A stretch of 47,611 bases of DNA, from assembly GCA_020161015.1 (NCBI GenBank), contig JAIUOT010000021.1:1-47611 (forward strand), written 5' to 3'. This stretch comes from Actinomycetota bacterium (GTDB lineage: Bacteria; Actinomycetota; Actinomycetes; Propionibacteriales; Propionibacteriaceae). The notes beneath the pieces were generated by a model. That model did no database searches, was not told where the DNA came from, and worked only from the letters and a program-made list of their open reading frames with translations. Position numbers and translations under genes: made by a program. This document shows, piece after piece, positions 27,780-36,589 of the stretch (the stretch's first letter is position 1; each line of letters opens with the position of its first letter).

Positions 27780-29699
27780 GTGACCAGCTTCGACCTCGAC
27801 CCGACCGTCCGGCCCCAGGACGACCTCTTCCGCCACGTGAACGGCCGGTGGCTCGCCGACGTGGAGATTCCGGCGGACAAGCACGCCGCCGGCGCCTTCG
27901 TCGACCTGCGGGACGCCTCCGAGCGGGCCATCCGCGACATCGTCACCGGGCTGTCCGGCTCCGCTCCCGGCACGGAGGCGTACCTGGTGGAGCACATGTA
28001 CGGCAGCTTCATGGACACCGAGCGCATCGACGCCGCCGGCCTGGAGCCGCTGCGCCCGCTGCTCGCGGAGATCGACGCCATCGGCACGGTGGACGACCTG
28101 CTCGACTACTTCGGACGCAGCCTGCGGCGCGGCACCGGCGCCCCGATCGGGCTGGAGGTGGACGCCGACCCCGGCGACCCGACGCGGTACGCGCTGTTCG
28201 TCGTGCAGTCCGGCATCGGCCTCCCCGACGAGGAGTACTACCGGCTGGAGCAGCACGCGGCCATCCTGTCGGCCTACCGCGACCACGTGGACGAGACGCT
28301 GACCCTCGCCGGTCTCACCTCCAGCGGTGCCGGGCCGATCGTCGCGCTGGAGGCCGCTGTCGCCGCCCTGCACTGGGACAAGGTGCGCACCCGCGACCTG
28401 CGCCAGATGTACAACCCGACCTCCCCTGCCGACCTCGACGACGCCTCCGGCGTCCCCTGGACCCGGGTGCTCGCTGCGGCGGGGGTTCCCGCCGTCGACC
28501 AGGTGATCGTGGCGCAGCCGTCCTTCTTCAGCGAGGTCGCCGCCCTGCTCACCGCGTCCCGCCTGGACGACTGGAAGCAGTGGTGCCGCTGGTCGCTGGT
28601 GTCGGCCCTGTCGCCGTACCTGCCCGATCCGCTGGTGCAGGCCCGCTTCGACTTCTACGGCACGGTCCTCCAGGGTGTCCCGCAGCTGCGGGAGCGCTGG
28701 AAGCGGGGTGTCGACCTGGTCGAGCGCACGCTGGGCGAGGCCGTCGGCAAGCTGTACGTCGAACGGCACTTCCCCCCGGCGGCCAAGGACCGGATGGACA
28801 CCCTCGTGGCGAACCTGCTCGAGGCCTACCGCCGCTCGATCTCCGACCTGGACTGGATGACCGCTGACACGCGGGCGGAGGCACTGAACAAGCTCGCCCA
28901 CTTCACCCCGAAGATCGGCTACCCGGACGTGTGGAAGGACTACTCCGCGCTGGAGATCGCCCCCGGCGACCTCCTGGGCAACGTCCTGCGGGCGGCCGAC
29001 TTCCACACCAGTGACGAGCTGGGCAAGCTCACCGGGCCGATCCGGTCCTGGGAGTGGCTGATGACCCCCCAGACCGTCAACGCCTACTACCACCCGCTGC
29101 GCAACGAGATCGTCTTCCCCGCGGCCATCCTCCAGCCGCCGTTCTTCGACTTCGAAGCCGACGACGCCGTGAACTACGGCGCGATCGGCGCGGTGATCGG
29201 CCACGAGATCGGGCACGGGTTCGACGACCAGGGCTCCACGTGCGACGGCGAGGGACGCCTGCGGGACTGGTGGACGCCGCAGGACCGCGAGGCCTTCACC
29301 GAGCGGACCAGCGCGCTCATCGGCCAGTACTCCGCCCTGGCGCCGCGGCAGCTGCCGGACGTGCACGTCAACGGCGAGCTGACCATCGGCGAGAACATCG
29401 GCGACCTCGGGGGCGCGGCGATCGCCTACGACGCCTGGCAGCTGTCCCTCGACGCCGAGCCCGGGCCGATCGACGGCATCCCCGCCCCCCAGCGCTTCTT
29501 CCTGTCCTGGGCGCGGGCCTGGCAGACCAAGCGCCGCGACGAGGCGCTGCGCCAGCAGATCGCGACCGACCCGCACTCGCCGGAGGAGTTCCGCTGCAAC
29601 CAGGTCGTCCGCAACCTGCCGTCGTTCTACGCGGCGTTCGGCGTCACCGAGGCCGACGCCCTGTGGCTGCCGACGGAGGAGCGGGTGAAGATCTGGTGA
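27780..29699 (+). CDS. M13-family zinc metallopeptidase (PepO/neprilysin-like)
   Basis: A 639-residue endopeptidase with [10 protein letters not shown] (H475, E476, H479) and ENIGDLGG (E538, D542) completing the zinc site. [18 protein letters not shown] is the substrate-binding strand and [15 protein letters not shown] the C-terminal family motif. There is no signal peptide or membrane anchor, so it is probably cytosolic, as in many actinobacteria. The GTG start follows a -10 box with no leader. The stop overlaps nhaA as GTGA. Confidence 0.94.
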   Translation: MTSFDLDPTVRPQDDLFRHVNGRWLADVEIPADKHAAGAFVDLRDASERAIRDIVTGLSGSAPGTEAYLVEHMYGSFMDTERIDAAGLEPLRPLLAEIDAIGTVDDLLDYFGRSLRRGTGAPIGLEVDADPGDPTRYALFVVQSGIGLPDEEYYRLEQHAAILSAYRDHVDETLTLAGLTSSGAGPIVALEAAVAALHWDKVRTRDLRQMYNPTSPADLDDASGVPWTRVLAAAGVPAVDQVIVAQPSFFSEVAALLTASRLDDWKQWCRWSLVSALSPYLPDPLVQARFDFYGTVLQGVPQLRERWKRGVDLVERTLGEAVGKLYVERHFPPAAKDRMDTLVANLLEAYRRSISDLDWMTADTRAEALNKLAHFTPKIGYPDVWKDYSALEIAPGDLLGNVLRAADFHTSDELGKLTGPIRSWEWLMTPQTVNAYYHPLRNEIVFPAAILQPPFFDFEADDAVNYGAIGAVIGHEIGHGFDDQGSTCDGEGRLRDWWTPQDREAFTERTSALIGQYSALAPRQLPDVHVNGELTIGENIGDLGGAAIAYDAWQLSLDAEPGPIDGIPAPQRFFLSWARAWQTKRRDEALRQQIATDPHSPEEFRCNQVVRNLPSFYAAFGVTEADALWLPTEERVKIW

Positions 29700-31009
29700 G
29701 CAACCGACCGGTCCCCGTCACCCTCGCGCGGGGTGCCTACACGGAGTTCCTCCGCGTCCGCGAGATCCTGCGACGGGAGTCGGTCGGCGGCATCCTGCTG
29801 CTCGTGGCGGCCCTCGCGGCCATGCTCTTCGCCAACCTCGCCCCCGAGGCGTACTTCGGCCTGCGAGACACGCACCTCGGCGGCACGGTGCTGGGCATCG
29901 ACCTCGACCTGTCCCTGGGCCACTGGGCCGCGGACGGGCTGCTGGCCGTCTTCTTCTTCCTCGTCGGCCTCGAGCTCAAGCACGAGTTCGTGGTCGGCGA
30001 CCTGCGGGACATCCGCACCGCCCTCGTCCCTGTGGTCGCCGCCTTCGGCGGCGCGGCCGTCCCGGCGGTGATCTTCGTCGCGTTCACCGCGGCCGACCCG
30101 GCGGCCCGGGCCGGCTGGGCCATCCCTGCGGCGACCGACATCGCCTTCGCGCTGGCCGTGCTGGCGGTGATCAGTTCGCACCTTCCGGCCGCCCTGCGCA
30201 CGTTCCTGCTCACGCTGGCCGTCGCCGACGACCTGATCGCGATCGCCATCATCGCGGTGTTCTACTCCAAGGACCTCCAGCTCCCCCTCCTGGCCGCGGA
30301 GTTCGTCCCGCTGGCCCTGTTCGCCGTGGTCGCGTACCGGTTCCAGGGCTTCCTGGCCCGGCACTGGTGGGCGCCGTGGCTGCTGCTGGCGCCGCTCGCC
30401 GCCGCCACGTGGGTGCTGAGCTACGCCTCCGGCGTCCACGCCACTGTGGCGGGCGTCCTGCTGGCCTTCTGCGTGCCCGTGCGGCCGCCGGCCGGCAGTG
30501 ACCACGGCCACGGCCTGGCCGGCATCCTCGAGCACCGGATCCGGCCGTTCTCCGCGGGCGTCGCCGTCCCGGTGTTCGCGTTCTTCTCCGCCGGCGTGGC
30601 GCTCGGCGGCTGGCAGGGCTTCTTCTCTGCCGTCACCAGCCCACTCGGGCTGGGCGTCATCGTGGGCCTGGTGGTGGGCAAGGCGGTCGGCATCACGGGC
30701 TCCACCTGGCTGGTCACCCGGTTGCGGCACGCCCGCCTCGACCCCGACCTGGGCTGGATCGACGTGTTCGGCATCGCGGTGCTGGGCGGCATCGGCTTCA
30801 CGGTCTCGCTGCTGGTCAGCGAACTGAGCTTCGGCCAGGGCTCGCCGAACGACGACATCGGCAAGGTGTCGATCCTCACCGCCTCCGTGCTCGCGGCCGT
30901 CCTGGCCTCCGTCGTGCTCGGCCTGCGCAATCGGCACTACCGCCAGGTGGAGGCCGAGGAGGCCCGCGACGACGACGCCGACGGCGTACCAGACAAGTTC
31001 ACGTCGTGA
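29696..31009 (+). CDS. nhaA: Na+/H+ antiporter NhaA
   Basis: A 437-residue membrane antiporter with about 12 helices, exchanging Na+ for H+ in pH and sodium balance. [15 protein letters not shown] and the ion-binding pair D178-D179 in [11 protein letters not shown] are diagnostic, as is [15 protein letters not shown] near the end. The GTG start (29696) overlaps the peptidase stop. The acidic tail ends inside the first copy of an 80-bp tandem repeat, which supplies the last codons and the stop. Confidence 0.95.
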   Translation: MSNRPVPVTLARGAYTEFLRVREILRRESVGGILLLVAALAAMLFANLAPEAYFGLRDTHLGGTVLGIDLDLSLGHWAADGLLAVFFFLVGLELKHEFVVGDLRDIRTALVPVVAAFGGAAVPAVIFVAFTAADPAARAGWAIPAATDIAFALAVLAVISSHLPAALRTFLLTLAVADDLIAIAIIAVFYSKDLQLPLLAAEFVPLALFAVVAYRFQGFLARHWWAPWLLLAPLAAATWVLSYASGVHATVAGVLLAFCVPVRPPAGSDHGHGLAGILEHRIRPFSAGVAVPVFAFFSAGVALGGWQGFFSAVTSPLGLGVIVGLVVGKAVGITGSTWLVTRLRHARLDPDLGWIDVFGIAVLGGIGFTVSLLVSELSFGQGSPNDDIGKVSILTASVLAAVLASVVLGLRNRHYRQVEAEEARDDDADGVPDKFTS

Positions 31010-31180
31010 CGCGCGAGCGTCGCGACGGGGACGCAGTCTCGACGAGGGCCGCGCGAGCGGGCCGAGGAACAGACAAGTTCACGTCGTGACGCGCGAGCGT
31101 CGCGACGGGGACGCAGTCTCGACGAGGGCCGCGCGAGCGGGCCGAGGAACAGACACCTTCACGTCGTGACGCGCGAGCGT
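30991..31180. repeat. 80-bp tandem direct repeat, 2.4 copies
   Basis: Two full copies (30991-31070, 31071-31150) appear identical, followed by a partial third of about 30 bp (31151-31180) with two changes (caagttc to caccttc). The array exactly fills the space between the nhaA 3' end and the stop of the convergent amidase. Each unit contains GACGCGCGAGCGTC (stem 5, loop 4) and GGCCGCGCGAGCGGGCC, so transcripts from either side could fold. It looks like a dispersed intergenic repeat duplicated in place; there are no spacers as in CRISPR. Confidence 0.93.
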
Positions 31181-32604
31181 CAGGTGGGGTCCGCGGCCAG
31201 GAACGGGTGGTGCCAGCCGACGGCTGCCTCGAGCTGGGCGGACACCGCGAGCAGGGTCTCCTCCTCGCCGAAGCGACCACCCAGCATCACGCCGATGGGC
31301 AGCGTCCGCCCGTCCACCACCGCGGTGTGCAGCGGCAGCGAGATCGCCGGGCGGCCGGTGAGGTTGTAGACGCTGGTCCAGGGCGTGAAGCGGGTCTGGG
31401 CTGCGAAGTCGGCGGCCGGGTCGTCGTCATCGCGCAGGGCACCCACCGGTGCCGGGGGCTGGGCGAGCGTCGGGGTGAGCACCACGTCGAACCCGTCCCA
31501 GGCCAGGGCCGTGTCCACCGTCAGCCGCTGCACGGCGCCGAGGGCGTCGGCGAAGGCCACCCCTCCCGTGCGCCGGCCCTCCTCGCGCAGCCACCGGGTG
31601 AGCGGACGCAGCAATGCCTCGGCCTCGGGCGGAAGCGGGATCGACGCCGCGCCCACCGACCACAGCGCGCCGAACGCCTGCCAGCGGTCGACGGCGAACG
31701 GCACGGGCGCCTCGTCGACGTCGTGGCCGAGCCCGGCAAGGGTGCCCGCGGTGGCGCGGACGGCGTCCAGGCACGCGGGGTGGACGTCGGCCTCGGCGAT
31801 CACCGGCGTGGTCAGGACGCCGACCCGCAGGCGGCCGGGATCACGGCGCGTGGCCTCGAGGAAGCCGGTCCGGGGCGCGGGCACCCGGTACGTCTCCCCC
31901 ACCCCGTGCCCCGACAGCACGTCGAGCGCGACGGCCGTGTCGGCGACCGTCCGGCTCAGCACGCCGTCGGTGGCGAGGCCGGCCCCCGGCACGCGGAGCC
32001 TGCCGGTACTGACCCGCCCACGGCTGGCCTTGAGCCCCACCAGACCGCAGGCCGAGGCCGGGATGCGGATCGACCCGCCGCCGTCGGAGCCGTGGGCGAT
32101 CGGTGCCAGGCCCGTCGCCACCGCCGCCGCCGCGCCCCCGCTGGAGCCGCCGGCCGAGCGGCGCAGGTCCCACGGGGTGCGGGCCGGCGGCGCCCCGTCC
32201 GGCTCGGTGTAGCAGGGCAGCCCGAACTCGGGCGTGGCCGTCTTGCCGGTCATCACCGTGCCAGCGGCCGCCAGCCAGCCCACGATGTCGTCGTCGACGT
32301 CGGCGACCGTGCCGCGCATCGCTGCCGACCCCGCCTCCCAGCCGACGCCGGCGACCGGATTGAGGTCCTTGACCGGGCACGGGACGCCGAGCAGGGGCGC
32401 GTCCGAGCCTCCGCGGGCGACGGCGTCGTCGAGGTCCGCCGCGCGCTGCAGCGCGAGGTCGGGGGTCAGGCGGGCGAAAGCACCCACGACCGGGGAGAGC
32501 CGCTCCGACCGGGAGAGGTGGGCATCGGCGACCGCGGTCGCGGTGAGGTCGCCCTCGCGCACCGCGCGGGCGGTGGCGAGCGCGTCGAGCTGTGTGAGTT
32601 CCAT
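31180..32604 (-). CDS. Amidase signature family protein
   Basis: A 474-residue Ser-cisSer-Lys hydrolase: K79 (GVPCPVKDLNPV), cis-Ser S154 (SAGGSSGGAAAAVA) and nucleophile S178 (GSDGGGSIRIPASACGLVGLK). LTGRPAISLPL is typical of the C-terminal half. It is a stand-alone amidase rather than GatA, since gatB and gatC are absent. The substrate is unknown. ATG 32604 overlaps the ndh stop (TGATG), so it is coupled to the respiratory gene. Its stop abuts the tandem repeat. Confidence 0.9.
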   Translation of the reverse strand: MELTQLDALATARAVREGDLTATAVADAHLSRSERLSPVVGAFARLTPDLALQRAADLDDAVARGGSDAPLLGVPCPVKDLNPVAGVGWEAGSAAMRGTVADVDDDIVGWLAAAGTVMTGKTATPEFGLPCYTEPDGAPPARTPWDLRRSAGGSSGGAAAAVATGLAPIAHGSDGGGSIRIPASACGLVGLKASRGRVSTGRLRVPGAGLATDGVLSRTVADTAVALDVLSGHGVGETYRVPAPRTGFLEATRRDPGRLRVGVLTTPVIAEADVHPACLDAVRATAGTLAGLGHDVDEAPVPFAVDRWQAFGALWSVGAASIPLPPEAEALLRPLTRWLREEGRRTGGVAFADALGAVQRLTVDTALAWDGFDVVLTPTLAQPPAPVGALRDDDDPAADFAAQTRFTPWTSVYNLTGRPAISLPLHTAVVDGRTLPIGVMLGGRFGEEETLLAVSAQLEAAVGWHHPFLAADPT

Positions 32605-33959
32605 CAGTGCTTGATCTTGCCAGGCTCCAGCGTGCCGCCGATCGTCGGCTGGAACTCCGGCCCGAGCTGCTTCACCGCGAGGCGCCCGACGAGCTGCTGC
32701 TCGGTGGTCACGCGCTCCGAGCGTCCCCGCCCGACGAAAGTGATGAACCAGTGCAGGAGGGTGGTCACCCGGTTCTTGAAGCCGACCAGGTACAGCAGGT
32801 GGACGAACAGCCAGGCCGACCATGCGACGAAGCCGGTGAGCCGCAGCCGGCCGACCTTCGCGACAGCGCCGAAGCGGCTGATCACCGCCATCGAGCCCTT
32901 GTCGTGGTAGCGGAACGGCGTCGTCACCGGGTGCCCGGTCACCTCGCCGGCGATCTTCGACGCGGCGTACCGGCCGCCCTGGATGGCCACCTGGGCCACG
33001 CCCGGGAGCCCGTTCAGGCTGATCATGTCGCCCACGACGAACACCTCCGGACGGCCCGGCAGCGTGAGGTCGTCGTTCACCTCCACCCGGCCGGCCCGGT
33101 CGATCCCCGCCCCCGACTGCTCGGCGAGCGTCCTGCCCAGCGGGCTGGCCTGCACCCCGGCGGCCCAGACCTTGCAGCCCGCGCTGATGCGCTCGGTCCG
33201 CCCGTCGGAGAACTTCACGTCCAGCCCGGTGGCGTCGACGTTGGTGACCAGCGCGCCCAGCAGCACCTCGACGCCGTTGCGCTCGAGTTCCGCGCGGGCG
33301 GCGGCCGACAGCTCGGGGCCGAACGGTGGCAGCACCGCGTCCGCCCCGTCGAGCAGGAGCACCCGGGCCGTCGTGGTGTCGATGCGGCGGAAGCTGCGGC
33401 GCAGCGTGTGGTGGGTGAGCTCGGCGATCTGGCCGGCCATCTCGACCCCGGTCGGCCCGGCGCCCACGACGACGTAGGTGAGCAGCCGCCGGCGCTCGTC
33501 CGCGTCCTCGCTGAGCTCCGCCATCTCCAGGGAGCCGAAGATCCGGGCCCGAAGTTCGAGCGCGTCATCGATGGTTTTCATGCCGGGGGCGAAGGTCGCG
33601 AACTGGTCGTTGCCGAAGTAGGACTGGCCGGCGCCGGCGGCGACCACGAGGTAGTCGTACTTCAGGGCGATCGTCTTCGACAGCTTCTCGGCCACGACCA
33701 CCCGGCTGTCGAGGTTGATGCGGGTCACCTCGGCGAGCAGCACCGTGGCATTCGGCTGGTTCCGCAGGATGTCCCGCGTGGCCGGCGCGATCTCGCCGGT
33801 GGACAGGATCCCGGTCGCGACCTGGTAGAGCAGCGGCTGGAACAGGTGCGCCACCGTCCTGGAGACGAGCGTGACGTCGACCTCGGACTTCGCCAGCGCC
33901 TGCGCGGCGAAAAGTCCGCCGAAGCCGGAACCGATGACGACAACGTGTGGACGGGCCAT
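32604..33959 (-). CDS. ndh: Type II NADH dehydrogenase (NDH-2)
   Basis: Non-pumping NADH:menaquinone reductase. The 451-residue product has an FAD-binding GSGFGG at 10-15 and an NADH-binding GAGPTG at 166-171. LFQPLLYQVATGIL and the VFVVGDMISLNGLPGVAQVAIQGG stretch (in two parts) are NDH-2 features. The C-terminal hydrophobic segment (WSAWLFVHLLYLVGF) anchors it to the membrane. ATG 33959 has GGAGG four bases upstream. A palindrome lies in its 5' leader. It provides an alternative to the Nuo complex encoded upstream. Confidence 0.95.
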   Translation of the reverse strand: MARPHVVVIGSGFGGLFAAQALAKSEVDVTLVSRTVAHLFQPLLYQVATGILSTGEIAPATRDILRNQPNATVLLAEVTRINLDSRVVVAEKLSKTIALKYDYLVVAAGAGQSYFGNDQFATFAPGMKTIDDALELRARIFGSLEMAELSEDADERRRLLTYVVVGAGPTGVEMAGQIAELTHHTLRRSFRRIDTTTARVLLLDGADAVLPPFGPELSAAARAELERNGVEVLLGALVTNVDATGLDVKFSDGRTERISAGCKVWAAGVQASPLGRTLAEQSGAGIDRAGRVEVNDDLTLPGRPEVFVVGDMISLNGLPGVAQVAIQGGRYAASKIAGEVTGHPVTTPFRYHDKGSMAVISRFGAVAKVGRLRLTGFVAWSAWLFVHLLYLVGFKNRVTTLLHWFITFVGRGRSERVTTEQQLVGRLAVKQLGPEFQPTIGGTLEPGKIKH

Positions 33960-33968
33960 GGGACCTCC

Positions 33969-34005
33969 GTTCGTGGAACTAGTTCCCGGAACTGAGGCAA
34001 CCCTA
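33969..34005 (-). promoter_or_regulatory. ndh promoter with palindromic leader element
   Basis: TAGGGT on the minus strand (34005-34000) would start transcription near 33993. Immediately downstream is GGAACTAGTTCC (33975-33986), a perfect 12-bp palindrome flanked by GTTC (33969-33972) and GAAC (33989-33992). It could be an operator or an RNA hairpin just before GGAGG. It does not match the Rex consensus. Confidence 0.5.
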
Positions 34006-34011
34006 ACCCGG

Positions 34012-35025
34012 TCAGGAGGATCGCGATATGACGCCGTCGCACAGGGCGGACAGCGCAGCCTTCGCCGGGCCCTCTGGCAGCGGGTCCAGCAGTGAGCGGG
34101 CCACCTCCGCCCGACGGGTCACCTCGTCGCGGGCCTCGGTCATCGCGGGGTGGGCCCGCATCAGGCCGAGCGCCTCGGCGAGGTCGGCCTCCGCGGACAG
34201 GTCCGCGTCCAGCAGGGCGAGGAGGCGAGCGTCCCCCGCGTCCGAACTGCGGCGGGCGAGCAGCGTGGGCAGGGTCGGGACGCCGGCGCGCAGGTCGGTG
34301 CCCGGGGTCTTGCCCGAGGAGTCGCTGTCGATGTCGATGATGTCGTCGCTGAGCTGGAAGACCACACCGATTTCCTCGCCGTAGGCCGCCAGCGCGTCGA
34401 GCACCGGACGCGGCGCGCCGGCCACCATGCCGCCGAAGATCGCAGACGCGGCGATCAGCGAGCCCGTCTTGTCGGCGAGCACGTTCAGGTAGTGGTCGAG
34501 CAGGTCCGCCCCGGGCAGCGGCCCGCGGGTCTCCGCGATCTGGCCCTGGACCAGGCGGGCGAAGGTGTCCGACTGGAGGCGCACGTAGTCGGTGCCGAGC
34601 GTCGACACGATCGAGGAGGCCCGGGAGAACAGGAAGTCGCCGACGAGGATGGCCACCGTGTTGTCCCAGCGGCGGTTGGCCGTCGGGGCCCCGCGGCGCA
34701 GTTCCGCCTCGTCCATGACGTCGTCGTGGTACAGGCTCGCGACGTGGGTGAGTTCCATCACCAGGGCCGCGCGGACGATCGCGTCCTCGTCCGGCTCGTC
34801 TGCGATCAGGCCGGCCAGCACCACCAGCAGCGGACGGAACCGCTTGCCGCCGGCCTGGATGATGTGCCGGGCGGCCTCGGTGACGAAGTCGGTCTCTGCG
34901 ACCGCGGCCTCGGCCAGGCCCTCCTCGATACGCTCGAGCAGGCCGTTCACCCGCTCGACGAAATCGCCAGGCAGGTCCCCGACGAGGTCTGCTGGCTGGG
35001 TCGCGACGGGCACGCCGGAAAGCAT
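34012..35025 (-). CDS. Long-chain polyprenyl diphosphate synthase
   Basis: Condenses isopentenyl diphosphate onto an allylic primer, probably for the menaquinone side chain. The 337-residue product has GGKRFRP at 59-65, the first Asp-rich motif DDVMD at 101-105 and the second DDIID at 227-231. Ala at five residues before the first motif (A96) fits long-chain products. It begins 4 bases after nuoN. ATG 35025 is given; the GTG at 35013 is an alternative leaderless start, since TATGCT (35026-35021) lies seven bases before it. Confidence 0.92.
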   Translation of the reverse strand: MLSGVPVATQPADLVGDLPGDFVERVNGLLERIEEGLAEAAVAETDFVTEAARHIIQAGGKRFRPLLVVLAGLIADEPDEDAIVRAALVMELTHVASLYHDDVMDEAELRRGAPTANRRWDNTVAILVGDFLFSRASSIVSTLGTDYVRLQSDTFARLVQGQIAETRGPLPGADLLDHYLNVLADKTGSLIAASAIFGGMVAGAPRPVLDALAAYGEEIGVVFQLSDDIIDIDSDSSGKTPGTDLRAGVPTLPTLLARRSSDAGDARLLALLDADLSAEADLAEALGLMRAHPAMTEARDEVTRRAEVARSLLDPLPEGPAKAALSALCDGVISRSS

Positions 35026-35029
35026 AGCC

Positions 35030-36589
35030 TCAGCGCAGGAACGTGCTGGCCGAGGTCACCAGGTCCAGCAGCGGCCCTGGGAACAGTCCGAGGTAGGCCG
35101 ACAGCGCGGCGCCCAGTGCCACCGGCACCCAGGTCAGGCCACTGGCCCGTCCGACCGCCACGCCTGCGACCGGCTCGGAGAAGAACATCAGCACGATCAC
35201 GCGCAGGTAGACGTACGCCGCCACCAGGCTGGCCGCCACCGCGGCGATGACCAGCCACGAGTAGCCGCCCTGCCAGGCCGCGGAGAACACCGCCCACTTG
35301 CCGATGAAGCCACCGGTCAGCGGGATGCCGGCGAAGCTCAGCATGAGCAGGGCGAAGATGCCCGCCAGCAGCGGGTTCTTGCGTCCCAGGCCTGCCCAGC
35401 TGGAGATGGCGTGGGCCTCTCCGGTGGAGTCGCGCACCATGGTGACGATGGCGAACGCCGCCACGGTCGCGAAGCCGTAGGCGATCAGGTAGAAGACGAT
35501 CGAGCCGAAGCTGTTCACGCGTCCCTGCGCACCCGCGGTGGCGCCGACCACCGCGACCAGGATGAACCCGGCGTGCGAAATCGAGCTGTAGGCCAGCAGG
35601 CGCTTGATGTCGGTCTGGGTCAGCGCCACCACGACGCCGAGCGCCATGGTGAGCACCGCGACGACGGCCAGCAGCGGCTGCCAGCTCCACCGCTCGGCGC
35701 CGAGGGCGACGTAGAACACGCGGACGGTCGCACCGACCGCGGCGAGCTTCGTGCAGATCGCCATGAAGCCCGTCACCGGCGTGGGCGCGCCGACGTACAC
35801 GTCCGGCACCCAGTTGTGGAACGGGACCGCGCCGATCTTGAACAGCAGCCCGATCGCCAGGAACGCCATGCCCGTGTACAGCAGGCCGCGCCCGTAGACC
35901 GGGTTCGCGATGGCGTCGTTGATCGCGCCGAGCTCGAACGAGCCGGAGAAGCCGTAGACCAGCGCGACGCCGAACAGGAAGAACGCGGAGCTGAGCGCCC
36001 CGAGCAGGAAGTACTTCAGCGCGGCCTCCTGGCTGAGCAGGCGGCGACGGCGCGCCATCCCGCTGAGCAGGTACAGCGGCAGCGACATGACCTCGAGGGC
36101 GATGAAGGCGGTGATCAGGTCGTTGGCGGCGACGAAGACCATCATCCCGGCGAGGGAGAACAGCGCGAGCGGGAAGACCTCGGTGTGCTCGTGGCGCGCG
36201 GTGGTGGCCTCGGCCTCGGCCGGGCTGCCCGGCACGGACGCCGCGGAGGCGGCGAACGCGGTGACCCCGTTGCCGAGGTCACGCTCGGCGAAGACCAGCA
36301 GGCTGAGCAGGCCGAACACCAGCAGGGACGCCCACATCAGGTAGCTCGGGCCGTCCAGGCTGATGGCACCCATGGCCATCAGGCCCAGGCTGTTGCGGGG
36401 CTGCGACCAGCTCAGCACCAGCAGCATGAACGCGGCGAGGATCGACAGCTCGAACAGCACGACCTGTGCGAGGAAGCGCCACACGCGGGGCACGAGGGCC
36501 TCGATCAGGATGCCGACGCAGGCGGCCAGGAGCACGACCAGGACGGGGCTCAGCTGCAGCCACTCGAAGGTGGGCGCGGTGATGGTCAC
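35030..36589 (-). CDS. nuoN: NADH-quinone oxidoreductase subunit N
   Basis: A 519-residue antiporter-like membrane subunit of complex I with about 14 helices. FIALEVMSLPLYLLSG, KYFLLGALSSAFFLFG, GAVPFHNWVPDVYVGAPTPV and LLAYSSISHAGF carry the Lys/Glu residues of the proton path. Residues ~140-165 form a hydrophilic Ala/Glu-rich loop insertion. GTG 36589 overlaps the nuoM stop (GTGA). It is the last nuo gene and is followed closely by the polyprenyl synthase. Confidence 0.96.
   Translation of the reverse strand: MTITAPTFEWLQLSPVLVVLLAACVGILIEALVPRVWRFLAQVVLFELSILAAFMLLVLSWSQPRNSLGLMAMGAISLDGPSYLMWASLLVFGLLSLLVFAERDLGNGVTAFAASAASVPGSPAEAEATTARHEHTEVFPLALFSLAGMMVFVAANDLITAFIALEVMSLPLYLLSGMARRRRLLSQEAALKYFLLGALSSAFFLFGVALVYGFSGSFELGAINDAIANPVYGRGLLYTGMAFLAIGLLFKIGAVPFHNWVPDVYVGAPTPVTGFMAICTKLAAVGATVRVFYVALGAERWSWQPLLAVVAVLTMALGVVVALTQTDIKRLLAYSSISHAGFILVAVVGATAGAQGRVNSFGSIVFYLIAYGFATVAAFAIVTMVRDSTGEAHAISSWAGLGRKNPLLAGIFALLMLSFAGIPLTGGFIGKWAVFSAAWQGGYSWLVIAAVAASLVAAYVYLRVIVLMFFSEPVAGVAVGRASGLTWVPVALGAALSAYLGLFPGPLLDLVTSASTFLR

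Noticed and set aside
28274-30937. Minus-strand open frames opposite the M13 peptidase and nhaA
   Set aside because: Antisense shadows with skewed composition; the plus-strand genes have complete catalytic motifs.
30991-31180. CRISPR array
   Set aside because: Head-to-tail 80-bp units without unique spacers and no cas genes nearby.
33969-33992. Rex-binding site before ndh
   Set aside because: The palindrome is GGAACTAGTTCC, not the TTGTGA-N6-TCACAA pattern.
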